Assembly: GCF_900604535.1 (NCBI RefSeq)
Contig: NZ_UWOT01000015.1
Coordinates: 15,507 to 79,506 of the forward strand
Reading direction: 5' to 3'
Length of the DNA: 64,000 nucleotides
Origin: Romboutsia_E sp900604535
GTDB lineage: Bacteria > Bacillota > Clostridia > Peptostreptococcales > Peptostreptococcaceae
Made by a program: the position numbers and the translations under genes. Below the pieces are notes generated by a model. The model saw nothing but the letters and a program-made list of their open reading frames with translations. It searched no databases and was not told the origin of the DNA. This document shows, one piece after another, positions 17,077 through 26,339 of this stretch; positions within the stretch are counted from its first letter, which is position 1; every line of letters starts with the position of its first letter.

Positions 17077-18306
17077 ATGGATTTTAATAAAAATTTAGAT
17101 AAGTATGCTGAGTTAGCAGTTAAAGTTGGTGTTAATATTCAACCCGGTCAAGAATTGCTTGTTAGATCACCAATCGAGTGTGCTCAATTTGTAAGAAAAG
17201 TTGTTAAACATGCTTATGATATAGGTGCTAAAAATGTATATGTAGAGTGGTCTGATGAAGAATGTACTCTAATAAGATACTTAAATGCACCTAAAGAAGT
17301 GTTTAATGAATTCCCAAGATGGATAGCTGATCAATATGTTGATATTGCTAAAAAGGGAGGTGCATTTTTAAGTATTCATGCTGCTAACCCAGATTTATTA
17401 AAGGATGTTGATCCTCAAAGAGTTGCTAATTATCAAAAAGCTTCTGGATTAGCTTTAAAAGAATGGAGATCTTATACATTAACTGATAAGTGTAAGTGGA
17501 GTATCGTATCTGTACCTACTGAGGCTTGGGCAAAAAAAGTATTCCCTAATGTATCCTCAAATGAAGCTATAGATAAACTATGGGATGCTATATTTAAATG
17601 TTCTAGAGTTGATGGGCAAGATCCAATTAAAGCATGGAAAAAACATAATGATGATTTAAAACTAAGAATGGATTTCTTAAATGATAAAAACTTTAAAGTT
17701 TTAAAATTTAAATCTGAAAAAACTGATTTAACTATGGAATTACCAGAGGGTCATATATGGCTAAGTGGTGCTTCGGTTGACCCTAATGGAGTTAAATTTA
17801 ATCCTAATATACCAACTGAAGAAGTATTTTGCTTACCTCATAAATTTAAAGTTAATGGAATTGTTTATAGTACAAAACCACTAGTTTATGGTGGAAATGT
17901 TATAGATAATTTTTCCTTAACATTTAAAGATGGTAGAATAATAGACTATACTGCTAAAAAAGGTTATGAGACATTAGGAAAGCTTATAGAAACAGATGAA
18001 GGTTCTCATTATTTAGGTGAGGTTGCTTTAGTTCCATTTAAATCTCCTATATCTGATACTAATATAGTATTCTTTAATACCTTATATGATGAAAATGCAT
18101 CTTGTCATTTTGCAATAGGTTCTGCATATAAGACTTGTATAAAAAATGGTGATAATATAAAAGATGAAGATCTTGATAAGTACGGAATAAACGATAGTTT
18201 AACTCATGTTGATTTTATGATAGGTTCTTCTGATATGAATATTATTGGTGAAACAAATAATGGAGATACTATACAAATATTTAAGGATGGAAATTGGGCT
18301 TTCTAG
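17077..18306 (+). CDS. M29 family aminopeptidase
   Basis: Metallo-aminopeptidase of the thermophilic aminopeptidase T/AmpS family (M29), releasing N-terminal amino acids in the cytoplasm. Length 409 is typical. Visible features: N-terminal YAELAVKVGVNIQPGQELLV, YVEWSDEECTLIRY, the metal-binding stretch NIPTEEVFCLPHK (Glu), EVALVPFKSPIS (Glu), NTLYDENASCHFAIGSAY (His) and the C-terminal LTHVDFMIGSSDMNI (His, Asp). The start has GGAGG at ideal spacing. Monocistronic, followed by a strong terminator. Confidence 0.95.
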   Translation: MDFNKNLDKYAELAVKVGVNIQPGQELLVRSPIECAQFVRKVVKHAYDIGAKNVYVEWSDEECTLIRYLNAPKEVFNEFPRWIADQYVDIAKKGGAFLSIHAANPDLLKDVDPQRVANYQKASGLALKEWRSYTLTDKCKWSIVSVPTEAWAKKVFPNVSSNEAIDKLWDAIFKCSRVDGQDPIKAWKKHNDDLKLRMDFLNDKNFKVLKFKSEKTDLTMELPEGHIWLSGASVDPNGVKFNPNIPTEEVFCLPHKFKVNGIVYSTKPLVYGGNVIDNFSLTFKDGRIIDYTAKKGYETLGKLIETDEGSHYLGEVALVPFKSPISDTNIVFFNTLYDENASCHFAIGSAYKTCIKNGDNIKDEDLDKYGINDSLTHVDFMIGSSDMNIIGETNNGDTIQIFKDGNWAF

Positions 18307-18323
18307 TAAAATATCTATATATA

Positions 18324-18361
18324 AAAAAATAGGCTAAGTTATAAAAACTTAGCCTATTTTA
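18324..18361. terminator. Terminator after M29 aminopeptidase
   Basis: Hairpin with arms AAAATAGGCTAAGTT / AACTTAGCCTATTTT; works for the plus-strand gene and probably for the convergent kinase gene as well. Confidence 0.9.
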
Positions 18362-18477
18362 ACTTTGTTGACGACAAAATTTTATATTAATCTATCTATA
18401 TTATAATATAGATTAATTTCTAATACTAGGTTTATTGTACTTAAATTATATATAATTTATTCGATTTAGTAAAATCT

Positions 18478-19437
18478 TTATTTATCAAATTTTACTTCAC
18501 TCCAAATTATATCATTTACGTACTTTTGAACTAAATCAAATCCCATCTCTGGATGAATAGTTTCTTCTGTAGATATAGTTATTGTAGACATTGATATAGC
18601 AAACTTTAGTGTATCTATTAAGTTGCACTTGTTAGCATATCCATATGCTATACCTGCTACAAATGAGTCTCCTGCACCTGTAACGTTTACAACATTTACA
18701 TCATTAGCTTTAATTTTACCTTCTTCTACTCCATTATTGTAGTAGATTCCATCTTCATCTAATGTTATAAATACATTTTCTATACCTAAGTCGATGAAGT
18801 ATCTTCCTGCTTTTCTTAAGTCTTCATCATTTTTTATTTTCATTCCACACATTATTTCAGCTTCATATCTATTTGGCTTTATTGTATGGAAGTATTTTAT
18901 TAAATGTTTTACTTCTTTTGCTTTAGCCGCTGATACAGGGTCTAATATAAACTTAGTGTTTCCACTAAAGTTCTTTAATATATATTCTACTATATCAGGT
19001 CTATCTGAATCTAGTATCATATATTCGGCGTTTCTTATTATATCAGCCTTAGAATCAATAAATTCAGTTGTAAATTTATCTATTATTTTCATGTCTACTA
19101 CTGCAGACACCATTTCTCCGTGCTCGTCTAAAACGGCCATATAAGTAGGTGTATGTCCACCTTCTATAATTAATGAATTACTCATATCATAGTTCATTTG
19201 CTTAGAATGTTCTAGCATTGCTTTACCAGCTTCATCATCACCTAGGATAGATATAAACTGAGTATTAACTCCTACCCTTGACATACATTCAGCTATATTT
19301 CTACATACTCCTCCGAATGATGTCCTTACTTTTCCTGGGTTAGAATCATTACATCTATAGTTACTATCTGTAAATCCACATATATCAAAAACTGATACTC
19401 CGAAAACTAATGTATACCTTTGGTTATTTTCCATCAT
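18478..19437 (-). CDS. PfkB-family carbohydrate/nucleoside kinase (PsuK-like)
   Basis: Ribokinase-fold kinase of 319 residues. It has the N-terminal NPGKVRTSFGGVCRNIAECM (sugar-binding, GG motif) and the intact C-terminal signature VVNVTGAGDSFVAGIAYGYA with the catalytic Asp. N-terminal sequence and spacing resemble pseudouridine kinases (SNPGK.R.SFGGV.RNIAE), so a pseudouridine or similar nucleoside is a plausible substrate, but no glycosidase gene is adjacent. The RBS is GGGAGGG upstream of two consecutive ATG codons; the first or second may be used. It contrasts with the truncated paralogue at 4.5 kb. Confidence 0.85.
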   Translation of the reverse strand: MMENNQRYTLVFGVSVFDICGFTDSNYRCNDSNPGKVRTSFGGVCRNIAECMSRVGVNTQFISILGDDEAGKAMLEHSKQMNYDMSNSLIIEGGHTPTYMAVLDEHGEMVSAVVDMKIIDKFTTEFIDSKADIIRNAEYMILDSDRPDIVEYILKNFSGNTKFILDPVSAAKAKEVKHLIKYFHTIKPNRYEAEIMCGMKIKNDEDLRKAGRYFIDLGIENVFITLDEDGIYYNNGVEEGKIKANDVNVVNVTGAGDSFVAGIAYGYANKCNLIDTLKFAISMSTITISTEETIHPEMGFDLVQKYVNDIIWSEVKFDK

Positions 19438-19540
19438 ATCTTTTCGTACCCTCCCTAAGAATCACCTTCCCATTTTATCACATTCTTATGCTTTTTTTCT
19501 ACATTTTTCGATTTTAAATTTCATTTATACAGATTTTTAC

Positions 19541-19571
19541 AAAAAAAATAAGGGTTAAACCCTTATTTTTT
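19541..19571 (-). terminator. Terminator after metH remnant
   Basis: AATAAGGG-TTAAA-CCCTTATTTTTTT hairpin, followed by a T-tract, just beyond the metH pseudogene. Confidence 0.85.
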
Positions 19572-19580
19572 TATTTTAAG

Positions 19581-20979
19581 TTAAAAACTAAGCTTTGCTA
19601 TCTCAACTGCTGATTTTGCATCTTTTGAATAATAGTCTGCACCTATATTCTTAGCATATTCTTCTGTTAAAACAGCTCCACCTACAAAAACTTTTGTATC
19701 TATTCTATTTTCTCTTAAAACTTTTATAGTATTTTTAAGTGTTGTAGTCATAAATGCACTTAATCCTACAAGTTTTACATTATATTCTTTAGCTTTTTGT
19801 ACAATATCCATTATAGGTACATCTTTTCATGAATCCATGACCTTATATCTATAATTTACTAACATTATCTTAACTATATTTTTTCCTATATCATGAATGT
19901 TACCTTGTACTGTTGCTACAATTATTTTTCCTTTTGATATATTATTTTTATTTTCTTTTAATAAATGATCTTTAATTATATTTAAAGAAAATTTTACTGT
20001 TTCAGCTGATTTAATCAATTGAGGTGGAAATATCTACCCTAATTTTTACTTTTTACCTATTGTATCTAATGTTGGATTTATAATCATTTTTTGTTTTATG
20101 TAATTTTATATTGTTAATATTGTCACATATCTCTTTTATAAATTTTGGACTTGTTCCACAACATCCACCTATAATTCTAACTCCTAGCCTTATAAAAACT
20201 TCTACTCCTTTATAGAAATCTTTTTCATTCATATTATAATATGCTTTACCATCTATTATATTTGGCAATCCTGCGTTAGCTTTAACTATTACTGGAACTG
20301 TTGCTATTTTAGTTATCTTCTCAATTATAGGTATAAGTTTTTTAGGGCCTAAAGAGCAATTAACTCCTATTGCATCTACACCTAAGCTTTGAATAGTTTC
20401 AACCATACTTTCTGGTGTACATCCTGTAAAGCTTCTTTCATCTTCATCAAAAGTCATTGTACAGAATATTGGTAACTCACTATTTTCTTTTGCTGCTAAA
20501 ACTGCTGCTTTTGCCTCATATAGATCCATCATTGTTTCTATTATAATTAAGTCTACCCCTGACTTTACCCCTTGTATAACTTGCCTTTTAAATATTTCAT
20601 AAGCTCTATCAAAGCTTAATTTACCCGTAGGCTCTAACATTTATCCTATCGGGCCTATATCTAGTGCTACAAATCTAGGTTTAGAGTTATCTGCTTTTTC
20701 AATAGCCATCTTAGCAATTTTTATAGCACTATCTAAAACTTCTTCAACTGTATATCCTAATTTATCTAATTTTAATTCATTTGCTCCAAATGTATTTGTT
20801 GTTATTACATTAGATCCTGCATCTAGATACATCTTATGGATTTTCATTAGTACTTCTGGATTTTTTAAGCCAAATAACTCTGGATTTTCTCCTATTTCTA
20901 ATCCATTTTGTTGGAGCATAGTTCCCATTGCTCCATCAAATATTAATATATTATTTTTAATATAATCTTTAATTTTCAC
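19581..20979 (-). pseudogene. metH: Broken cobalamin-dependent methionine synthase (metH)
   Basis: Remnant of a B12-dependent homocysteine methyltransferase. The homocysteine-binding domain (20053-20979) is interrupted by an in-frame TAA at 20641-20643 where IGPIGQMLEP is expected (CAA to TAA). Its zinc motif remains (GGCCGTSPKFI). The methyltetrahydrofolate-binding (pterin) domain is entirely missing: the sequence jumps from the end of the first domain, after several stops, to the cobalamin cap (SAETVKFSLNII). The B12 domain (19581-20018) keeps HDIGKN, the axial histidine, but has NIH where DIH/DxHxxG is usual, and a TGA at KVMDS-stop-KDVP where a glycine codon is expected. It lies directly after luxS. 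No full-length product is possible. Confidence 0.93.
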
Positions 20980-21004
20980 AGTTATTAGACCCTTTTGCTA
21001 TCAT

Positions 21005-21460
21005 TTATTCTCCATATATATTTAAAGAGAATCCTTCTTCTAATACTTTTTTTGCATATTCTTTTGCTCCAAATAAAGATAGATCCTTATAGTTACCACA
21101 TTCAATTGGTGTAGCAGCTGGAACTTCTGTTGAATCTATTACCATTTTCAATGCTTTTTCTAGACCAATTTTAATTACAGACGAATCTACATCATCCCAT
21201 ACTATAAGATAGAATCCTGTTCTACATCCCATTGGAGATAAATCAATTATATTATCTAGTGTTTCTCTTAAATATGTTGCCAATAAATGTTCCAATGCAT
21301 GCATAGCAGCTGTCCCAAATGATTCTACATTAGGCTGTAAGAATCGCAAATCAAATTTACTTACCTTATCACCTTTTAATCCATCTAAAACACAACATTT
21401 TCTAACATACGGTGCTTTAACCTTTGTATGATCTAATTTAAAACTTTCTACTTTTTGCAT
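21005..21460 (-). CDS. luxS: S-ribosylhomocysteine lyase
   Basis: LuxS cleaves S-ribosylhomocysteine to homocysteine and the AI-2 precursor DPD. The 151-residue protein has its metal ligands in AMHALEHLLATYLRE (two His) and PIECGNYKDLS (Cys), and the catalytic Cys in SPMGCRTGFYL. It appears intact. The RBS AAGGGGG precedes the ATG. Downstream, 26 bases away, is the metH remnant that would have recycled its homocysteine product. Upstream there is a near-consensus promoter and, between promoter and gene, a terminator-like hairpin. Confidence 0.98.
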   Translation of the reverse strand: MQKVESFKLDHTKVKAPYVRKCCVLDGLKGDKVSKFDLRFLQPNVESFGTAAMHALEHLLATYLRETLDNIIDLSPMGCRTGFYLIVWDDVDSSVIKIGLEKALKMVIDSTEVPAATPIECGNYKDLSLFGAKEYAKKVLEEGFSLNIYGE

Positions 21461-21532
21461 TTAAAATCCCCCTTATTATAAATTTTATTTCCATAGAAAT
21501 ATTATAAATAGTTTTATATTTTTATACATAAA

Positions 21533-21559
21533 AACGTCTAAAGTATTTCTTTAGACGTT
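21533..21559 (-). terminator. Terminator-like hairpin in the luxS leader
   Basis: Perfect 11-base arms AACGTCTAAAG / CTTTAGACGTT. On the minus strand it is followed by TTTTT, so it would terminate transcription that started at the luxS promoter, about 70 bases before the luxS ATG. Confidence 0.75.
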
Positions 21560-21579
21560 AAAATATTCAGTTTACATGA

Positions 21580-21608
21580 ATTATATATCACTTTATATCC
21601 AATGTAAA
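21580..21608 (-). promoter_or_regulatory. Promoter upstream of luxS
   Basis: Minus strand TTTACA, 17-base spacer, TATAAT: a near-perfect vegetative promoter pointing at luxS. Confidence 0.75.
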
Positions 21609-21637
21609 TATTTTAATTTTTTAAAAATTCATTCTAA

Positions 21638-21666
21638 TTGTTCATATTATTTAATTTTGTTATAAT
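21638..21666 (+). promoter_or_regulatory. Promoter of the TtcA-like gene
   Basis: TTGTTC, 17-base spacer, TATAAT, ending 46 bases before the ATG at 21713. It shows that the longer open frame starting at 21638 is not the real start. Confidence 0.7.
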
Positions 21667-21712
21667 ATTTGCATCGTTTAGATTTTACTTTCTAAAAAGG
21701 AGGAAGACATAT

Positions 21713-22432
21713 ATGCAAAAGTTACTTAGCAAAGCACGTCAAGCAATAAAAGATTTTAATATGATACAAGAGAATGATAAAATCGCTGTTGGTTTATCAG
21801 GCGGAAAAGATAGCCTTACATTACTTCATATATTAAAAAATTACCAAAGATTTTCACCAGAAAAATTTGAATTAATCGCAATTACTTTAAATCCTGGAGG
21901 AGTGGATAATTCACCTTTATATAAATTATGTGAGGATTTAGATATACCATTTTATGAGGTACAAACAGATATAAAGGAAATTGTATTTGATATAAGAAAA
22001 GAAAAAAATCCATGTTCTTTATGTGCAAATTTAAGACGTGGAGCCTTAAATGATAATGCAAAAAAATTAGGATGTAACAAGGTTGCATTAGGTCATCATA
22101 AAGATGATGCAATTGAAACATTTTTATTGTCTATGTTATATGAGGGAAGAGTAAATTGCTTTTCTCCAAAAACACATATGGACAGACAAGATTTAACAAT
22201 AATAAGACCTATGGTTTATATAGATGAATATATGACTAAAAAAGCTGCAAAAGACTTTAATTATCCAATTATAAAAAACCCTTGTCCTGCAGACGGTAAA
22301 ACTAATAGACAAGATATTAAAGAACTTATATCAAATTTAAATAAAGAAATTCCTGGTTCTAAAAAAAATATTTTTGGTGCTTTAAATAATTCTGAAAGAC
22401 TATTTATTTGGGATAAAGAAAAGATAAAATAA
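21713..22432 (+). CDS. TtcA-like PP-loop tRNA thiolation protein
   Basis: PP-loop ATPase of the TtcA/TtuA group, which makes 2-thiolated bases in tRNA. Motifs: the PP-loop VGLSGGKDSLTLLHIL near residue 28, the two-cysteine motif NPCSLCANLRRGALND for the Fe-S cluster, and LGHHKDDAIETFLLSMLYEG. I chose the ATG at 21713 (MQKLLSKARQ, 240 residues) because it follows AAAGGAGGAAG and lies downstream of a good promoter. The specific tRNA target cannot be told from sequence. Monocistronic. Confidence 0.9.
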   Translation: MQKLLSKARQAIKDFNMIQENDKIAVGLSGGKDSLTLLHILKNYQRFSPEKFELIAITLNPGGVDNSPLYKLCEDLDIPFYEVQTDIKEIVFDIRKEKNPCSLCANLRRGALNDNAKKLGCNKVALGHHKDDAIETFLLSMLYEGRVNCFSPKTHMDRQDLTIIRPMVYIDEYMTKKAAKDFNYPIIKNPCPADGKTNRQDIKELISNLNKEIPGSKKNIFGALNNSERLFIWDKEKIK

Positions 22433-22440
22433 ATTATAAA

Positions 22441-22462
22441 AGGCGAGTATAATTACTCGCCT
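22441..22462. terminator. Bidirectional terminator
   Basis: AGGCGAGTA / TACTCGCCT hairpin between convergent genes; it overlaps the stop of the DUF488 gene. Confidence 0.8.
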
Positions 22463-23070
22463 ATATGTTCTATCCTATATCCAATATCTTTATTAGCCAT
22501 TCTATATGCTTCATCTATCATTTCTTCTCTAGAAAGTGATGGTCCAATTAAATTCTCTATTGTTATTTGATGTCTATTTTCAAAATACTTATCTAATATT
22601 CTTTCTTCTATATATCTTTGATTTTTTATAGTGTAATCATCTAATATATGATTTATTTTAAAACCATGCTTTTCAAGTTCTCTTCCAAGTAAAATCGATC
22701 TATGGCATCTTATAGGGTCTTGCATTGCACCTAAAAGAACTATCCTATAACCTTTTTTACATCCATTTTTTAATCTCTTAATTCCATTAATAAAATCTTC
22801 TTCTTTTACAACCTTTTCAAAATCTGAATAACCTTCTTTATTATATGATATTTTATTTTCTCTTTTAGCTGCAAACTCTTTTGCCATGTAAATATACACA
22901 TACCCAGACTTAATTAAAGTATTTTTTATATTATCTTTATTATATTGAATATTATACTTAGAATAGGGTGTTCCTCTTATATCTACAACGCAATTTATAT
23001 TATAAAATTTAAGCATGTCTATAAGCTTATCAATTGAGTAATTTGAATGTCCTATTGTAAATATATCCAT
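22453..23070 (-). CDS. DUF488 family protein
   Basis: A 205-residue DUF488 protein: FTIGHSNYSIDKLIDML at the N-terminus, CVVDIRGTPYSKY, and the conserved DPIRCHRSILLGRELEKHG with a Cys-His-Arg triad. Structures of the family suggest a nucleic-acid or nucleotide-related role, but no activity is established. Single gene, convergent with the TtcA-like gene. Confidence 0.9.
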   Translation of the reverse strand: MDIFTIGHSNYSIDKLIDMLKFYNINCVVDIRGTPYSKYNIQYNKDNIKNTLIKSGYVYIYMAKEFAAKRENKISYNKEGYSDFEKVVKEEDFINGIKRLKNGCKKGYRIVLLGAMQDPIRCHRSILLGRELEKHGFKINHILDDYTIKNQRYIEERILDKYFENRHQITIENLIGPSLSREEMIDEAYRMANKDIGYRIEHIGE

Positions 23071-23166
23071 AGCATTTACCTCTTTATTTTAATAAAATAT
23101 CTTTATTTAAAATTATATATTTCACATCTATTCTAAATCATTCCTATTATTCTCTATTTCTATTCT

Positions 23167-23212
23167 AAAAAATATCTTAGGTTTTCATATGAAACTCTAA
23201 GATATTTTTTGT
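23167..23212 (-). terminator. Terminator after ferredoxin
   Basis: AAAAAATATCTTAG / CTAAGATATTTTTT hairpin with internal TTTCATATGAAA, just past the ferredoxin stop. Confidence 0.9.
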
Positions 23213-23231
23213 TAAATTATTTATTAAATTA

Positions 23232-23420
23232 TTATTCAACAGTTATAGCAGAAACAGGACAACTATCTTGAGCATCAACAGCTAAATCTTGTAATTCTGA
23301 ATTTAGTTCACCTTCTATAGCAACTGCTAAACCATCATCATCCATATCAAATACATCTGGGCATATACCTGTACATGCTCCACATCCTATACATATGTCT
23401 TTATCTACAAATGCCTTCAT
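23232..23420 (-). CDS. 4Fe-4S ferredoxin
   Basis: A 62-residue single-cluster ferredoxin. DKDICIGCGACTGICPDVF supplies three cluster cysteines and the fourth is in DSCPVSAITVE. A strongly acidic surface is typical. It carries low-potential electrons in the cytoplasm; no redox partner gene is adjacent. The start has GGAGG upstream. Monocistronic with its own terminator. Confidence 0.95.
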   Translation of the reverse strand: MKAFVDKDICIGCGACTGICPDVFDMDDDGLAVAIEGELNSELQDLAVDAQDSCPVSAITVE

Positions 23421-23539
23421 TTTGAAATCCTCCTAAGTATAAATTATTTCAATATTATATTTATCCTTATTTTTTAGACTATAAACATTTTTCTATATAT
23501 TTTATTATAAATTTATTTATAACCATACACATAAATACA

Positions 23540-24094
23540 CTACCTTGTATATACAATTATATTTTGAAACTTACATTTACCTTTTCCAATATTAGTATAC
23601 ATGTGGTTTATATTTGCAAAAAATCTTACTGCTTTCCCTTTGTTCAATATTATATAATCACAACCAAGTTTAATTTCTAAATCACCATCATTTACAATAA
23701 CGTACTCTTCTACTCCATCAATATGATTAGATGATTTGTGAACACATCCTTCTTCTAATTCTATATTTAAAATTTCAAACTTATTATTTATATCAAATGG
23801 AAAAATCGTATAAATTTTCATATTTCCATTCTCTTCTGATATAGGTTTTATATTTTTATAATTTACTATTTCATACTTAGCTTTATTTTTTTCCATAAAT
23901 GATGAAAATGGGACTTTCAATCCTGTTGATATTTTCCATAATGTTGATATAGTTGGATTAGACTTTCCACGTTCAATTTGACCTAACATAGATTTACTAA
24001 CTCCTGTAATTGAAGATACTTCATCTAAGCTTAAATTTCTTTCGTTTCTTATTTTATATAAATTAGCACTAATTATTGAGTTTAATTCTTCCAT
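23540..24094 (-). CDS. XRE-family regulator with C-terminal cupin domain
   Basis: A 184-residue regulator. Residues 7-62 are a helix-turn-helix of Cro/XRE type (YKIRNERNLSLDEVSSITGV, SKSMLGQIERGKSNPTISTL). Residues about 105-180 are a small cupin barrel (GDLEIKLGCDYIILNKGKAV). It is divergent from a DMT-type exporter gene with 128 bases between, so it probably controls that transporter and itself in response to a ligand bound by the cupin. Ligand unknown. Confidence 0.9.
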   Translation of the reverse strand: MEELNSIISANLYKIRNERNLSLDEVSSITGVSKSMLGQIERGKSNPTISTLWKISTGLKVPFSSFMEKNKAKYEIVNYKNIKPISEENGNMKIYTIFPFDINNKFEILNIELEEGCVHKSSNHIDGVEEYVIVNDGDLEIKLGCDYIILNKGKAVRFFANINHMYTNIGKGKCKFQNIIVYTR

Positions 24095-24130
24095 AAATCC
24101 TCCCTTGCCTTTGTGCGTTATATTGCACTT

Positions 24131-24150
24131 TTGTATTTTATAATGTACAA
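24131..24150. promoter_or_regulatory. Candidate operator between XRE regulator and exporter
   Basis: TTGTATTTTATAATGTACAA: five-base arms TTGTA/TACAA in the divergent intergenic region. Weak, position-based call. Confidence 0.35.
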
Positions 24151-24222
24151 TATTAAGCTGAATCGTATAATAAAATTATACATATTATACTATAATTTAA
24201 TTAAATTTTAAGGAGGATATAA

Positions 24223-25158
24223 ATGAAAAAAGCATTAATTTATGGAATAGTTTCTTCAATATTCTTTGCTTTTACATTCATACTCAACAGTAGCATGAAT
24301 ATTTCTGTAGGAAACTGGATGTGGAGTTCATCACTAAGATACATATTTATGTTACCAGTATTATATATTATCGTACTAAAACAAAAAGGAATTCATAGGG
24401 TCTTAAATTCAATTAAAAACGACACTTCATATTGGTTAATTTGGAGTACAATAGGATTCGGATTATTTTATGTTCCACTTACATTTGCTTCGTCTTACGG
24501 TCAATCTTGGCTAGTTGCTGGTTGCTGGCAAATAACTATAATTGCAGGTATATTATTGACACCTCTATTTAAACAAAAAATTCCTATCAAGAGTTTACTA
24601 ATGTCTTGTATTATACTGTTAGGAGTATTTTTAATTCAATATGAACAAGCTACATATGTTAATCTAAATCAGGTTTTATTGTCAATAATTCCAATTTTAA
24701 TGGCAGCATTTGCTTATCCATTAGGAAATAGAAAAATGATGTCTATATGTAATAATTCTCTAACTACTACAGAAAGAGTCTTTGGTATGACCTTATGTAG
24801 TATGCCATTTTGGATAATAATTTCATCTTTTGCTTATTCCTATGTTGGTTTTCCTAGTTATAGTCAAATTATACAATCTATGATAGTTGCTATTTTTTCT
24901 GGTGTAATTGCTACAATATTATTTTTTAAGGCTACAGAACTAGTTAAAAATAATTCTTCTCAATTGGCAATTATTGAAGCTACACAGTCTGGAGAAGTTA
25001 TTTTTGCTATATTAGGAGAGGTATTTATGCTTGGTGGTAGTATTCCTACACTAAATGGCCTTATAGGTTTAGCTATAATAGTATTAGGTATGATCTTAAA
25101 TAGCATTAGCTCATCAAAACCTAAAAATGATTCAACTTCTAATTTAAATCTCAACTAG
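24223..25158 (+). CDS. DMT-superfamily multidrug efflux transporter (EmrE-type family)
   Basis: A 311-residue protein with about ten hydrophobic segments and the ten-helix DMT layout. Examples of membrane stretches are ALIYGIVSSIFFAFTFI at the start and LNGLIGLAIIVLGMILNSI near the end; ATQSGEVIFAILGEVFML is typical of this group. It probably exports a small cationic or amino-acid-like compound; the substrate is unknown. The neighbouring divergent XRE-cupin regulator is the likely controller. The AAGGAGG RBS precedes the ATG. Confidence 0.85.
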   Translation: MKKALIYGIVSSIFFAFTFILNSSMNISVGNWMWSSSLRYIFMLPVLYIIVLKQKGIHRVLNSIKNDTSYWLIWSTIGFGLFYVPLTFASSYGQSWLVAGCWQITIIAGILLTPLFKQKIPIKSLLMSCIILLGVFLIQYEQATYVNLNQVLLSIIPILMAAFAYPLGNRKMMSICNNSLTTTERVFGMTLCSMPFWIIISSFAYSYVGFPSYSQIIQSMIVAIFSGVIATILFFKATELVKNNSSQLAIIEATQSGEVIFAILGEVFMLGGSIPTLNGLIGLAIIVLGMILNSISSSKPKNDSTSNLNLN

Positions 25159-25246
25159 TATAGCTCTTTATATTTAATAACTTCTCATAATTTATCTTAC
25201 CTAGGGACAACCTAATTATAAGGTTATTCTTATAAGGAGGTAATTT

Positions 25247-26290
25247 ATGAGAATTTTAAAGTATATGCTTATATTTATACCTATAAGCTTTATAGCTAAA
25301 TTTATGAATGCATCTGGCTCTATAATGTTCTTATTATCATGCCTATCTATAATTCCACTTGCAGGTCTTATGGGTGAAGGCACAGAAGAAATTTCATTTT
25401 ACTCAGGACCTAAAATAGGTGGTTTTTTAAATGGTACATTTGGCAATGCAACCGAACTTATAATCTCATTTTTCGCTCTTAAAGAAGGTTTATTTGAAGT
25501 CGTTAAATCATCTATTGCTGGAGCTGTTATAGGAAACATATTATTAGTAATCGGTGCTAGTATGTTAGCTGGTGGATTAAAATATAAAACACAAAAATTT
25601 AATCAAAAGGTAACTGAAGTTACTTCAAGTATGTTATTATTTGCAGTTCTCGGATTGTGTATTCCAGCTATATTTACACATACAGTTGATCCAAGTTTAT
25701 TAAATACTAGATATGAAGGTTTAAGTATTTTTGTTGCTATTGTAATGATTATTATATACGCTTTAAGCTTACTATTTTCATTTAACACTCATAAAGATAT
25801 ATATATCAATGAAGAAAAAGATAGTGAATCATCTAAATGGGCACTAAAAAAATCTATATTTATACTAGTTATATCAACTGTTTTAATAGCAGTTGAAAGT
25901 GAATTCTTAGTAAATGGTATTGAACCTATAACAGCTAGTTTAGGATGGAGTGAGTTTTTTGTAGGTATAATTTTAATACCTATAATAGGAAATGCCGCTG
26001 AACATAGTACGGCTATAGTTATGGCTAGAAAAGATAAAATGGATGTTGCTTTAGAAATCGCTATTGGGTCTAGTTTACAAATAATATTATTCGTGGCGCC
26101 TATATTAATATTTTTAAGATTAATATTTACCCCTATGAGCATTGTATTTAATGAATTTGAATTAGTTGCACTAATAGCCTCAGTAGTAATAGCAAATAGA
26201 GTTTCTCATGATGGTGAATCTAATTGGTTAGAGGGGATTCAGCTTTTAGCTGTATATCTAATAATTGCAGCTTCATTCTTTATCTTATAA
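25247..26290 (+). CDS. Calcium/proton exchanger (Cax family)
   Basis: CaCA-superfamily antiporter of 347 residues with about ten or eleven membrane helices. The two characteristic alpha-repeats are visible: GFLNGTFGNATELIISFFAL near residue 60 and IPIIGNAAEHSTAIVMARKD near residue 245, each with an acidic residue for Ca2+ binding. It exports Ca2+ in exchange for protons. Start follows AAGGAGG. It lies 88 bases after the DMT gene and may be read through from it, though a small hairpin separates them. Confidence 0.95.
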   Translation: MRILKYMLIFIPISFIAKFMNASGSIMFLLSCLSIIPLAGLMGEGTEEISFYSGPKIGGFLNGTFGNATELIISFFALKEGLFEVVKSSIAGAVIGNILLVIGASMLAGGLKYKTQKFNQKVTEVTSSMLLFAVLGLCIPAIFTHTVDPSLLNTRYEGLSIFVAIVMIIIYALSLLFSFNTHKDIYINEEKDSESSKWALKKSIFILVISTVLIAVESEFLVNGIEPITASLGWSEFFVGIILIPIIGNAAEHSTAIVMARKDKMDVALEIAIGSSLQIILFVAPILIFLRLIFTPMSIVFNEFELVALIASVVIANRVSHDGESNWLEGIQLLAVYLIIAASFFIL

Positions 26291-26295
26291 AATAA

Positions 26296-26334
26296 AAAAG
26301 ATGGTTATGATAATCCATTTCCATCTTTTTTTCA
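26296..26334. terminator. Bidirectional terminator
   Basis: AAAAAAGATGG ... CCATCTTTTTTT hairpin between the convergent cax and PhnA-like genes. Confidence 0.85.
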
Positions 26335-26339
26335 ATTTA

